Shown: one piece after another, positions 17,995 through 27,839 of the stretch
Layout: each line of letters starts with the position of its first letter
Position numbering within the stretch: the stretch's first letter is position 1
Assembly: GCF_001584185.1 (NCBI RefSeq)
Contig: NZ_CP013234.1
Coordinates: 2,232,001-2,296,000 of the forward strand
From: Collimonas pratensis
Lineage (GTDB): Bacteria; Pseudomonadota; Gammaproteobacteria; Burkholderiales; Burkholderiaceae_D
Length of the DNA: 64,000 nt
Reading direction: 5' to 3'
Made by a program: the position numbers and the translations under genes
Notes under the pieces: model-generated
Told to the model about the DNA's origin: nothing
Database searches by the model: none
What the model saw: only the letters and a program-made list of their open reading frames with translations

Positions 17995-20900
17995 TTATGG
18001 CGCTGCCGCCGGCCGCGCCGGCAACAATATCTCCACCACATGCTCGCGGCGGTCGTCCACCAGTGTAATGGCGCCGTCTGCCTGTATCACATCGTCAACC
18101 TTGAGGTAGCCGGCGAGGCCATCGACAACGCCCTGGTGCAGGGCGATCCGGTAGGAGGTGTCGCGATAGCGGTAGGTCAGGCGGCAGGAATTCCAGTTGT
18201 CCGGCAGGCAGGGCATTACATGCAGCTTGTCGCCGGCCAGCTGCAGGCCGAGCAGGGATTCGACGATCAGGCGGTACATCCAGCCGGCCGATCCGGTATA
18301 CCAGGTCCAGCCACCGCGGCCGATATGCGGTTCGCCGGCGTAGACGTCGGCGGCGACCACGTACGGTTCGACCTTGTACCTGGCCACCTTGCCGGCAGTC
18401 TTGCCATGGTTGAGCGGATTGATCAGCCGCATCAGTTCCCAGGCGCGCTTCTGGTCGCCGAGTTTGGCGAAAGCCATCACCGTCCAGATCGCAGCGTGGG
18501 TGTACTGGCCGCCATTCTCACGCACGCCGGGCACGTAGCCACGGATGTAGCCCGGATTCTGGTCGGATTTGTCGAACGGCGGATCGAGCAGCTGGATGAT
18601 GCCGTCCTTGCGCCGCACCAGGCGCTGGTCCACCGCCTGCATCGCCATCAGGCTGCGCTGCGGATCGCCGCCGCCAGACAGCACCGACCAGCTTTGCGAA
18701 ATCGAATCGATCTGGCATTCGACATTCTTGGCTGAACCCAGCGGCGTGCCGTCGTCGAAATAGGCGCGCCGGTACCAGGCGCCATCCCAGCCATTGGCGG
18801 CGATATTTTTCTTTAGCTTGGCGGCTTCCGCCAGGCAGCGGTCGGCGAAGGCCTGATCTTGGCGAGCGGCGGCGATTTCGGCAAAGCTGATGAGTACGTC
18901 GTACAGGAAGAAACTCAGCCAGACGCTTTCGCCTTTACCTTTTTCACCGACCTTGTCCATGCCGTCGTTCCAGTCGCAGGAACCCATCAGCGACAACCCG
19001 TGCACGCCGAAACGCAAGCCGTGTTCGATGGCGCGCACGCAATGGACGTATAGCGTCGCCACTTCGCTGGAGCGGCCCGGCAGGTCGTAATAGGAATCTT
19101 CGTCCGGATTCACCGCCCGTCCTTCGAGGAAGTGCGCGGTTTCATCCAGTACCGCGCTGTCGCCGGTAGTGCTGACATAGCGGTGCACCGCCAGCGGCAG
19201 CCACAGGAAATCATCGGAACAATGGGTACGGACACCGCGGTCGGTGGGCGGGTGCCACCAGTGCTGGGCATCGCCTTCGATGAACTGATGGGCCGCGCAC
19301 AGCAGCAGATGCTCGCGCAGCAGCTGCGGCTGGCTATGCACCAGCGCCATGGCGTCCTGCAGCTGGTCGCGGAAACCGAAAGCGCCGCCGGACTGATAGT
19401 AGCCGCTGCGCGCCCACATGCGGCAAGAGATCACCTGGTACATCAGCCAGCCGTTCGCCAGCAGGTTCAGCGCCGGGTCCGGCGTTTCTATCTGTATTAC
19501 GCCCAAGGTGCGTTCCCAGAAGGCATTCACTGCCTGCAATGCGGCGCTCGCTGCAGCCGGGCCGCGGTGGCGCTGCAGCAGTTCGCCCAGGTTGGTCTGG
19601 CGGGTATCGGCGACGCCCAGTACAAAGACGATTTCGCGCTGCTGGCCGGGATTGAGCTCGAACTGCTGCTGGATGGCGGCGCACGGGTCGAGCCCGGCGC
19701 CGACCTTGCCCGACAAGCGTATCCGCTCCATCGCCGCCGGGCTTTGCAGAGAACCGTTGCGGCCGACGAATTCGTAGCGGTCGCCGCTGACGCTGCGGCT
19801 GCCGCCGTCGACATCGAAGAAGGCGGTGCGCTCGGTGAACTCGGTATTGTAGGGATTGCGCGCCAGCAGGGCGCCGCTGGCCGGATCGGTTTCGGTGACG
19901 ATGTGCATCACCGACTTCGGCCGCAACTCGCCCAGCACCCATTCGACGTAGCCGGTGGCGGACAGCTTGCGCACCGCATCCGATTCGTTGCGTACGCGCA
20001 GCACGGAATACTTGACCGGCGCATCGATGGCGACATAGATCGTCAGTTCGGAAACGATGCCCTGCTCAATGTGTTCGAACACGCTGTAGCCGAAGCCATG
20101 GCGAGTGACATAGTCGCCGGCGCCGCGGCGCGGCAGCGGCGCCGGCGACCAGTAGTGGCCGCTTTCTTCGTCGCGCAAGTAGAAGGCTTCACCGCCGCTG
20201 TCGCTGACCGGATCGTTGGCCCAGGGAGTGAGGCGGAATTCATGGGCGTTCTCGCCCCAGGTATAAGCCTGGCCGCTTTCTGAAATGACCGTGCCGAACT
20301 GCGGATTGGCGATCACGTTGCTCCAGGGCGCCGGCGTGGTTTGCACCGCCGAGGTGGTGATTACATATTCGCGGCCGTCGGCGCTGAAGCCGCCCAAGCC
20401 GTTGGCCATCAGCAGTTCGCGGTTAGCCAGGGCCAGTCCGTCCGGGACGCTGAGCACTTGCGGCCTGAGCGTCGGCGTCAGGCGCGGCACGCGGATTTCC
20501 ATCAGGTCGCGGCGGTTGATCTGCTCGGCCAGCGTGCCGCGACTGTCGGTCAGGATGACGCGCGCCACTGCCTGGAACAAGATCCGGTCTTCGTCGGAGA
20601 TCTGGTCCACCAGGCGCAGGAAAATGCCGCCCGGGCGGTCGATCGCGTTGGCGCCGGTCACCGAGGAAATCAAGCCCATGATCTGCTCCTGCAGCAGCTG
20701 GCGGTAGCCGGCATGGTCTTCGTTCCAGATCACCAGGTCGACTACCAGTCCTTTCGAACGCCAGTAGGCATGGGCTTGCACCAGCTGCCGTACCAGTTCG
20801 ATGTTGTCCTGGCTCTTGATCTGCAACAGCACGATCGGCAGGTCGCCGGAAATGGCGTAGCCCCACAGGCCGGACTGGCCGCGATGATTGCGGATCAGCA

Positions 20901-23900
20901 CGCTGGCGTCGGCGCGCAGCAGAGGATTGACGAACACCACCGAGTTCGCCAGGCGGCCGTACAGCTGGGCGTCGGCTTCGCTGGCGTTGAGCTGGCGCAG
21001 CACCACCTGGCTGTGCGGCCAGGACAGTTCGACCACGCGGTCGGCCAGATGACGGTCCTGGTATTTCTCGATCAGGCCGAGGCACAGGTCGCGCGAATCG
21101 CCGATGCCGGTCACCATGTCGATGGTCACCACTTGTTCCGGCTCCAGCGTGATCTGGCAACGGATCGCCACGATCGGGTCGAGCACCGGCCCGGCGTTGC
21201 CGCCCAGCGGACCGGGCTTGCGCATGGCTTGCGGCGCCGCGACGGTGTTGCCGCGGCCGATGAATTCCATGCGGTCGGTCTCGTACGAAACCACATCCAG
21301 CTCGGCGCCGTGGATCGCCATCAGATGGAACATCCAGGGCATCTTCTCGTTCATGGAGCGCGGCCGGCGGGTGCACAGGATGGCGCGTTGCGGATCGAGG
21401 ATCTCAGTCTGCACGAACAGGTTACTGAAAGCCGGATGAGTAGCGTCCGCCGGCGCCGGCGCCAGCACCACCTCGGCATAGCTGGTGATATCGATGGTTC
21501 TGCGCATGCGTGAGCGGTTGACGATGCGGGTACGGCGCAGCTCGATATCGTCTTCCTGCGATACGACGATCTCGGTATGCATGTCGAGATTGTTGTCGCG
21601 CCGGCGGAATTCGGCCCGGCCTTCGGAAAAGATCACTTCGTAATTCTTGGGCGGCGTCAGCGTCGGCTGGTAAGCGGTCGACCAGAAATAAGCGCCGTCT
21701 TCGTTGCTGCTTTCGGCGACGTCGCGCACATAGCAGAAGGCGCCCCAGTTGTCGCGCGTGCTGTCCTCGCGCCAGCGGGTGACCGCCAGATCGTTCCAGC
21801 GGCTGCGGCTGCCGCCGGCGCTGGTGATCATGACGTGATAACGGCCGTTCGACAGCAGTTGCACTTCCGGCGTGCGCGGATCCGGGCGCTGCAAGACGCG
21901 CATCTGCATGCCTTGGTCGCTGGCTGCGGTGCGGATGTCGGCCAGGTCGGTGGTGTTGGAGTAGGTGGCGCTGGCTTTGGGCACGCGTTCGTGCAATAGG
22001 GACATGGTGGCCTGGAATAGCGGATAGGATTCGAAGCGTTTTTGCATGGGGCGGTCGAGCAGCAGGTAGGCCAGCGACAGGAAGCCCATGCCCTGGTGAT
22101 GCGCCATGAAGGAACGGATTACGGTATTGCTCTGCCCGCGCGGCAGGCGCGACGACGTATAGTCGATGGCTTCAAAGAAGCCGTACTCGCCTTCGAAACC
22201 CTCCGCTGCCAGCTGCTGCAGATTGCTGCAAGCTTCTTCCGGCGCCACCATCAGCGCCATCATCGAGGCATACGGCGCGATCACCAGATCGTCTCCCAGG
22301 CCACGCTTGAAACCGAGGCCCGGTACGCCGAAGGCGCGGTATTGGTAGTTGAGGCTGGCGTCGAAAGTGTGATAGCCCGATTCTGAAATTCCCCACGGTA
22401 CGTTGCGCTGGGCGCCGTACTCGATCTGGCGCTTGATGGCGGAATCGTAGGTTTGTTCCAGCAAAGTATTAGCAAAGGTCGGCATCACCAGTAGCGGCAT
22501 CAGGTATTCAAACATCGAGCCGCTCCATGACAGCAGGATCGGCTCGCCGCCGGCGACCGTCAGCTGGCGGCCAAGGGCGAACCAGCTTTCCTGCGGCAAC
22601 TGGCCCTGGGCGATGGCGACGAAGGTTGTCATGCGGGCTTCCGAGGCCAGCAAGTCGTAGAAGCTGGCGTCGCGCCGGCGTTCGCTGACGTTGTAGCCGA
22701 TCGCCAGCAGGTGGGTGGCAGGGTCGTACAGGAAGCCGTATTCCATCCGGGAAAATTCTTCCGCCTGGGTCGCCAACTGCTCGGTCAGCAGGATGTTTTC
22801 GCCGGCGCGCCGGCTGCCGTCGGCCAGCAGGCGCTGCAAGGTCGACAACCGTTCGATCTGCCGCGGGTCGCTGTGTTCGGCCAGTTTTTTCTCGAATTTT
22901 TCCGTCAGTTCCGTATGCAGGCGCGCCAGCTGGCGCAGGGTCGGGATGCGGTCGAGTTCGGGGAAATCGTCCAACCAGTCGGCCGGCACCAGCGCCTGGT
23001 TCCATGGCGTCAGCTGATCCAGTTCCGCCAGCGCTTCGCGGCACTGGCTGGCGAGCGCGCGCGCCCAGACATTGAGCTGAGTGTCAGGCACGCTGTCGAG
23101 GCCGGCGACAAAGCTGGCCGTGCATTGGCTCAGGCGCTGCAGAAAATCGTGGGCGACGGTCAATGTGACGGGAGTGGATTGGCAGGCGGAATCCAGGTCT
23201 TTCTCGAACTGGATCAGCTTGGCCAGCGGGCCGCCGCCGGCGGTGTCGCGCAGGATTTCATAAGTGTCGCGCAGGCCCGGAAAGACGCGGGTGCCGATGA
23301 TGGCGCTGTCCAGCAGGCCTTCCAGGCCGGGGCGCAGCGTCAGCAGATGTCCGGCCAGGTTGCCGCTGTCCACGGTCGAGACGTAGATCGGATGCAGCGG
23401 CTTCAGGTACTGGGTGTCGTACCAGTTATAGAAATGGCCTTGATAGCGCTCCAGCGCTGCCAGGGTCTGGAAAGTGTTTTGCGTGCGGATGATCAGCTGT
23501 CCGGCTGGAATGTAGCCAAAATCGTAGGCTGCCAGGTTGGCCAGCAGCGACAGGCCGATATTGGTCGGAGAGGTGCGCCGTGCGACCACGGCGACCGGAT
23601 GTTCCTGGACATTGTCGAGCGGTAGCCAGTTGTCTTCCGGGCCGACATAGGTTTCAAAGAAAAGCCATATCTTGCGCGATAACGCGTGCAGGAATTGTGT
23701 CTGTTCGTGGCTCAGCTGCGCCTGGCGGCGGCTGATGGGCTGGCTGATCCAGTAGGCAACGAAAGGCGAGGCCAGCCACAACAACAGGATAGCGGCGGCG
23801 GCCGGCAGCGCCTGTGGCCGGGCGCTGCCCAGGTAGAGCGCAACCGCCGCCGCCAAGGCAGGGGCGATCCACATGGCGCGATAATAGGAAAGCAGGCCGT

Positions 23901-26889
23901 TGCCGGACTGGCGGCTGGCCTCGCTGGAGGGCTGCCATTCCAGCAGCTTCTTGTGCGAGGCCAGTATCCGCCACTGAGTGCGGATCACGGCGTCGAGATT
24001 GACGGCGGCTTCATAAGGTAGAAAAATCAGTGTCAGCGCGGCATGGCTGAAATGCTGGCCGGCGGCTTTCAGGGTGGCGGAAAAATGCTGGCGCAGCAGG
24101 ACGTCGGCCGGCTTGCGCAACAGGCTGATGATGCTGGCGCAGATCGATGGAATCAGGATGATCGCCAGCACCACGCAGCTCCAGAACCAGGCCGATGGCA
24201 GCAGCAGCCAGCCGGTCAGCAGCAGGGCCGTCAGCGCCGCGGCCACCAGGCTGCGGCGCAGATTGTCGAACAGCTTCCAGCGCGACAGGGCCGACAGCGG
24301 ATTGCGGTGGCGGACGATCTTGCCGCTCGTTGCATCGCGCACGCCCGGCACACTGGGCAGCAGCCAGGAAGCTATCTGCCAGTCGCCACGTATCCAGCGA
24401 TGGCGGCGGCGCACATCGGCGCTGTAGCGGGACGGATATTGCTCATACAGCTGGACATCGCTCAACAGCCCGGCACGGGCGTAACAGCCTTCCAGCAAAT
24501 CGTGGCTGAGCACGCGGTTTTCCGGCATGCGGTTGCCCAGAGCCTGTTCAAAGGCATCGATGTCGTAGATGCCCTTGCCGACAAAGGAACCTTCGCCGAA
24601 CACGTCCTGGTACACATCGGATACCGTGCGGGTGTAAGGATCGATGCCAATCTCGCCGCCGCACAGCAGCTCATAGCGCGATGCCGCCGCGCTAGGCAAG
24701 CTGACCGCCACCCGCGGCTGCAGGATGCCGTAGCCGTCCATCACGCGCTCGCGGGCGGCGTCGTACAGCGGCCGGTTCAGCGGATGGGCCATGGTGGCGA
24801 CGAACAGCCTGGCGGCGTCGCGCGGCAGTTCCGTATCGGTATCTAGCGTAATGACATAGCGGACGTTGCTGAGGCCGTCGGTATCGCCGACGATCAGCGA
24901 GTAGATATCTGCTTCGCCGCCGCGCAGGAAGGCGTTGAGGTCGGCCAGCTTGCCGCGCTTGCGTTCGTAGCCCATCCAGGATTTTTCCTGCGGATTCCAG
25001 CGGCGTGGGCGATGCAGCAGCAGGAAGCGGTCGTCATGGGCTTTGCTATATTTTTTGCTGTCTTCCTGCCGGTATTTCTGGTTCAGTTCGGTGATGTTGT
25101 GCGCGATATATTCCAACAGGCTGTCGTCTTGCGGCAGATTTTCGCTGGCGGCGTCGGCGAAATCAGTCAGCAGGCAGAAACGCAGGTTGTCGTCGCGGTT
25201 GGCGAGGTAGCGCACTTCCAGGGTTTCGGTCAGCTCATCGATGTTTTGCCTGGTGAACAGCATGGTGGGGACGACCACCAGCGTGCGCGATTCACGCGGT
25301 ATGCCTTCCGAAAAATCCATGCGCGGCAGCGGCCGCGGCACCGTGATCAGCGTGGCGAGCCAATTGACCATGGCCAGCGCCAGCTGGCTGGCGGCGAGCA
25401 GCGTGAGTATTCCCAGCACGGCCAGCAGCCGGACGTTGACGCCGTCATCGTATGCTTTGGCCAACACCAGGCCAGTCGCCAGCAGGCTCAGCAGCAGGAT
25501 GCTGACCAGGTACACCGCCAGGGGGAAATCGCGGCCGGCGCTGCGCAACCGATCGCGCCAGGGCGGATTGAAAGCGGCGGCAGCTTCTAGCTGCGGCAAG
25601 CCTTTGCCTATCAGGAAATAACCGACATGGCTGTTGCGTGTTTCGCCGCCGCCCGGCACTATCTGGGCGGCTGCCAACAGCAGAGCCCGTTGCGCTATTT
25701 CGATTTCAGACATGCCGCTGTGCTTGGCGAGTTTTTCGACAACGTGGCGGTAGCAGTCGCGCGTGGCGAAATCCATGCGGGTATAGACGTCGCTTGGGTC
25801 CTTACGCAAGATATGGTCGACCGCGCTCATGGTTTCAACGAATTCGCGCCAGTCCATGGCGCTCAGAAAGCGCAGGCTGCCGATGCTGTTGCTGATGGAC
25901 ACCTGGTCGGCCGCCTGTTGCTGGGTTTCGGATTGGACCAGTTGTTCAATGGTCTGGCCAGATTCGGTCAGACGCTGCGACAGCCAGGTCATGGGCAGCG
26001 TCAGCGCCGGGCTTTGTCCTTGCAGGCGCCGTACCAGCTCGGCCACAAAAGAACCGTCGAGTGGCGGATTGGAGCGCGCCATGTCGGCCACCAGCAGGAT
26101 CAGGTTGCTGGGATCGTTTTCGGCGCTTTCCGCCATCGCGTCGGCCCAGGAATCGGCCAGGTTGCGATTGAGGCGAGTCTGCGCCAGATGGGCAGCGACC
26201 CGGCGCAGGTTCTCGATCAAGGCCAGGCGCAGCATGATAGGAATCGCCCACAGTTCGCCGAGCGCCAGCGGCGTCACCTGCTGATAGGCAGCGACGAAGC
26301 GGCTCAGGTTTTCCGGATCGACACGGCCATCGCCATGCGAGATGGTTTCCAGTGCGATGTCGTATACGCGCGGGCGTCCGGCGGAGTTGCCGCGCAGCAG
26401 GCGCGGTAACTCACGGCTGTAGTTTTTCGGCAGATGCCGCTTGGCGGTGCGGATCTGTTCTTCGATCAGGTAAAAGTTGTCAAGCAGCCATTCCGCCGCC
26501 GGCGTCACCTGGCGGCCGGTCTTGACGGCGTCGGTCAGTTGGCTGCAGGCATCGATGATCACGGCTTCATTCTCAGCCAAGCGCGTCAGCAGCTGGTCGC
26601 GGCCGCGTTCGGGGCTGAGCTTGTGGGCGTTTGCCAGGATCCGCCCGTGTTGCTCCATTTGCAAAGCGCTGAACAATTCGGCGCGCAAGGGCAGCTCATC
26701 ATCGTTACGGCCGCCGTCATTGTCTGAGCGCAGCGCGGTTTTGATGGCGAGGAAGTAATCGAATACGGATTTGTGGTCTGTTTTCAATTTGGCCGTTTCT
26801 ATTTTTTCAAGCAAAGAAGGCCGGAACGCAGAGTGCAGGAGAGGTTGCGCCGATCCGGTTCTGGCCCTGCTGGATATCGCTTCTGGCAA
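17995..26889 (-). CDS. ndvB: Cyclic beta-1,2-glucan synthase (NdvB/ChvB type)
   Basis: A giant inner-membrane enzyme of about 2,964 residues that builds cyclic beta-1,2-glucan from UDP-glucose. Domains in order: a helical N-terminal region; membrane segments near 463-520; a GT84 glycosyltransferase domain with LDTDTELP (near 681) and RHRWIRGDWQ (near 830); more membrane segments (about 860-1050); a glucoamylase-like PF10091 domain (about 1470-1590, with GISESGYHTFD); two beta-sandwich regions; and a C-terminal GH94 phosphorylase-like domain with CDWNDGMDKVG (near 2643) that sets chain length. Family proteins are 2,800-2,900 residues, so it looks complete. The start is uncertain: 26889 is a TTG without a clear ribosome binding site. 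It may supply osmoregulated periplasmic glucan. Confidence 0.92.
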   Translation of the reverse strand: MPEAISSRARTGSAQPLLHSAFRPSLLEKIETAKLKTDHKSVFDYFLAIKTALRSDNDGGRNDDELPLRAELFSALQMEQHGRILANAHKLSPERGRDQLLTRLAENEAVIIDACSQLTDAVKTGRQVTPAAEWLLDNFYLIEEQIRTAKRHLPKNYSRELPRLLRGNSAGRPRVYDIALETISHGDGRVDPENLSRFVAAYQQVTPLALGELWAIPIMLRLALIENLRRVAAHLAQTRLNRNLADSWADAMAESAENDPSNLILLVADMARSNPPLDGSFVAELVRRLQGQSPALTLPMTWLSQRLTESGQTIEQLVQSETQQQAADQVSISNSIGSLRFLSAMDWREFVETMSAVDHILRKDPSDVYTRMDFATRDCYRHVVEKLAKHSGMSEIEIAQRALLLAAAQIVPGGGETRNSHVGYFLIGKGLPQLEAAAAFNPPWRDRLRSAGRDFPLAVYLVSILLLSLLATGLVLAKAYDDGVNVRLLAVLGILTLLAASQLALAMVNWLATLITVPRPLPRMDFSEGIPRESRTLVVVPTMLFTRQNIDELTETLEVRYLANRDDNLRFCLLTDFADAASENLPQDDSLLEYIAHNITELNQKYRQEDSKKYSKAHDDRFLLLHRPRRWNPQEKSWMGYERKRGKLADLNAFLRGGEADIYSLIVGDTDGLSNVRYVITLDTDTELPRDAARLFVATMAHPLNRPLYDAARERVMDGYGILQPRVAVSLPSAAASRYELLCGGEIGIDPYTRTVSDVYQDVFGEGSFVGKGIYDIDAFEQALGNRMPENRVLSHDLLEGCYARAGLLSDVQLYEQYPSRYSADVRRRHRWIRGDWQIASWLLPSVPGVRDATSGKIVRHRNPLSALSRWKLFDNLRRSLVAAALTALLLTGWLLLPSAWFWSCVVLAIILIPSICASIISLLRKPADVLLRQHFSATLKAAGQHFSHAALTLIFLPYEAAVNLDAVIRTQWRILASHKKLLEWQPSSEASRQSGNGLLSYYRAMWIAPALAAAVALYLGSARPQALPAAAAILLLWLASPFVAYWISQPISRRQAQLSHEQTQFLHALSRKIWLFFETYVGPEDNWLPLDNVQEHPVAVVARRTSPTNIGLSLLANLAAYDFGYIPAGQLIIRTQNTFQTLAALERYQGHFYNWYDTQYLKPLHPIYVSTVDSGNLAGHLLTLRPGLEGLLDSAIIGTRVFPGLRDTYEILRDTAGGGPLAKLIQFEKDLDSACQSTPVTLTVAHDFLQRLSQCTASFVAGLDSVPDTQLNVWARALASQCREALAELDQLTPWNQALVPADWLDDFPELDRIPTLRQLARLHTELTEKFEKKLAEHSDPRQIERLSTLQRLLADGSRRAGENILLTEQLATQAEEFSRMEYGFLYDPATHLLAIGYNVSERRRDASFYDLLASEARMTTFVAIAQGQLPQESWFALGRQLTVAGGEPILLSWSGSMFEYLMPLLVMPTFANTLLEQTYDSAIKRQIEYGAQRNVPWGISESGYHTFDASLNYQYRAFGVPGLGFKRGLGDDLVIAPYASMMALMVAPEEACSNLQQLAAEGFEGEYGFFEAIDYTSSRLPRGQSNTVIRSFMAHHQGMGFLSLAYLLLDRPMQKRFESYPLFQATMSLLHERVPKASATYSNTTDLADIRTAASDQGMQMRVLQRPDPRTPEVQLLSNGRYHVMITSAGGSRSRWNDLAVTRWREDSTRDNWGAFCYVRDVAESSNEDGAYFWSTAYQPTLTPPKNYEVIFSEGRAEFRRRDNNLDMHTEIVVSQEDDIELRRTRIVNRSRMRRTIDITSYAEVVLAPAPADATHPAFSNLFVQTEILDPQRAILCTRRPRSMNEKMPWMFHLMAIHGAELDVVSYETDRMEFIGRGNTVAAPQAMRKPGPLGGNAGPVLDPIVAIRCQITLEPEQVVTIDMVTGIGDSRDLCLGLIEKYQDRHLADRVVELSWPHSQVVLRQLNASEADAQLYGRLANSVVFVNPLLRADASVLIRNHRGQSGLWGYAISGDLPIVLLQIKSQDNIELVRQLVQAHAYWRSKGLVVDLVIWNEDHAGYRQLLQEQIMGLISSVTGANAIDRPGGIFLRLVDQISDEDRILFQAVARVILTDSRGTLAEQINRRDLMEIRVPRLTPTLRPQVLSVPDGLALANRELLMANGLGGFSADGREYVITTSAVQTTPAPWSNVIANPQFGTVISESGQAYTWGENAHEFRLTPWANDPVSDSGGEAFYLRDEESGHYWSPAPLPRRGAGDYVTRHGFGYSVFEHIEQGIVSELTIYVAIDAPVKYSVLRVRNESDAVRKLSATGYVEWVLGELRPKSVMHIVTETDPASGALLARNPYNTEFTERTAFFDVDGGSRSVSGDRYEFVGRNGSLQSPAAMERIRLSGKVGAGLDPCAAIQQQFELNPGQQREIVFVLGVADTRQTNLGELLQRHRGPAAASAALQAVNAFWERTLGVIQIETPDPALNLLANGWLMYQVISCRMWARSGYYQSGGAFGFRDQLQDAMALVHSQPQLLREHLLLCAAHQFIEGDAQHWWHPPTDRGVRTHCSDDFLWLPLAVHRYVSTTGDSAVLDETAHFLEGRAVNPDEDSYYDLPGRSSEVATLYVHCVRAIEHGLRFGVHGLSLMGSCDWNDGMDKVGEKGKGESVWLSFFLYDVLISFAEIAAARQDQAFADRCLAEAAKLKKNIAANGWDGAWYRRAYFDDGTPLGSAKNVECQIDSISQSWSVLSGGGDPQRSLMAMQAVDQRLVRRKDGIIQLLDPPFDKSDQNPGYIRGYVPGVRENGGQYTHAAIWTVMAFAKLGDQKRAWELMRLINPLNHGKTAGKVARYKVEPYVVAADVYAGEPHIGRGGWTWYTGSAGWMYRLIVESLLGLQLAGDKLHVMPCLPDNWNSCRLTYRYRDTSYRIALHQGVVDGLAGYLKVDDVIQADGAITLVDDRREHVVEILLPARPAAAP

Positions 26890-27322
26890 GCGTCATGGCG
26901 CCGCGTCAGGAGAAGACGTTCGACAGGGAACGATAGAGATTTAGCCCGTAGGGGAGATGCATAAGTACTGACGACTGCAGCGTGGATTGCTGACCTGCGG
27001 ACCGTCCTACGGCTTACAGGTTAGCAGATTCCCGGGTGAAGCTCCATGCATGCGCCCGAAGCGCTCCAGGTGAAGCTTTAGCGCTCCGACACGTTTTGCA
27101 TATTGCTCAGACTACGGCAGTTGCCGCTACGGTTCGGTGCGCTGGGACACATAGCGCGGTAGTACGATGTGTTGCAGGAATAGAAAACTATTTGCAGGCA
27201 ACCGTGCTTGTGTGCGTTGGCGTACGGATCGTCTGAATCGGTGAGCCTATCCTGCATAGAGCCGGGAAGGATTCGGCACCGGACGCAGAATATTGTAGCG
27301 TCGCAATCAACTGGAGCCCAGC
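26890..27322. other. Divergent intergenic region
   Basis: About 430 bp between the divergent glucan synthase and RcnB-like genes. It should contain both promoters, but I see no clear pair of boxes. On the minus strand an ATG at 26896 opens a 29-codon frame that overlaps the glucan synthase start in another frame; it could be a leader peptide or chance. No RNA gene was recognised. Confidence 0.45.
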
Positions 27323-27742
27323 ATGGAAAAGAAAACAACGGCGAAAACAATTGTCTCCGCCATCATGGCGATGTCGCTGCTCACGGGTGGCCTGACATTC
27401 GGCCAGGGATTTGACAAGCCCGTGCCGGGCTACGATCAGCATCGCAACGAGCAGCAGCGCAACGACCGGCCTGACCGCCGCAACGATCAGGGCCGCCAGC
27501 AGGATCGGGGCAATTACAACGATCAGCGCAGCGGCGAGCGCGGAGCAGGTCCTGACCACGCCTTCTACCGCGGCCAGCGGCTGCCGCCGGAATACCGCAA
27601 TCGTCAGTATGTGGTCGACGACTGGCGCGGCCACCACCTGAGCGCGCCGCCGCGCGGCTATCATTGGGTGCAGACCGGCGGCGACTATGTGCTGGTTGCG
27701 ATATCCACCGGCATCATCCTGCAGATGTTGTTAGGAAACTGA
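27323..27742 (+). CDS. RcnB-family periplasmic protein
   Basis: A 139-residue exported protein. A signal peptide (about 1-27) is followed by a low-complexity stretch of Gln, Asn, Arg and Asp (about 35-80). The C-terminal part contains RGQRLPPEYRNRQYVVDDW and LSAPPRGYHWVQTGGDYVLV (about 110-129), the signature of the RcnB family (PF11776), whose E. coli member affects nickel and cobalt homeostasis. Many environmental paralogues have no known role. It is followed by a bidirectional terminator. Confidence 0.8.
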   Translation: MEKKTTAKTIVSAIMAMSLLTGGLTFGQGFDKPVPGYDQHRNEQQRNDRPDRRNDQGRQQDRGNYNDQRSGERGAGPDHAFYRGQRLPPEYRNRQYVVDDWRGHHLSAPPRGYHWVQTGGDYVLVAISTGIILQMLLGN

Positions 27743-27783
27743 CAGTCGCATGAAGTCCCGGCCGCCGGCAGCGCCGGCACCGG

Positions 27784-27823
27784 AAAAATCCCTGGGGCTC
27801 AGCTGAGCGCCAGGGATTTTTTT
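27784..27823. terminator. Bidirectional rho-independent terminator
   Basis: AAAAATCCCTGG (27784-27795) and CCAGGGATTTTTTT form a perfect 12-bp stem around a 14-base loop, with a T-run on either strand. It serves both the RcnB-like gene and the converging transporter gene. Confidence 0.88.
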
Positions 27824-27839
27824 GTTGCCGTGATGGATA

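Noticed and set aside
19132..20283. 383-codon frame and several others on the plus strand opposite the glucan synthase
   Set aside because: The products are low-complexity mixtures of Ala, Arg, Gln and His with no motif, and the opposite strand encodes conserved domains throughout.
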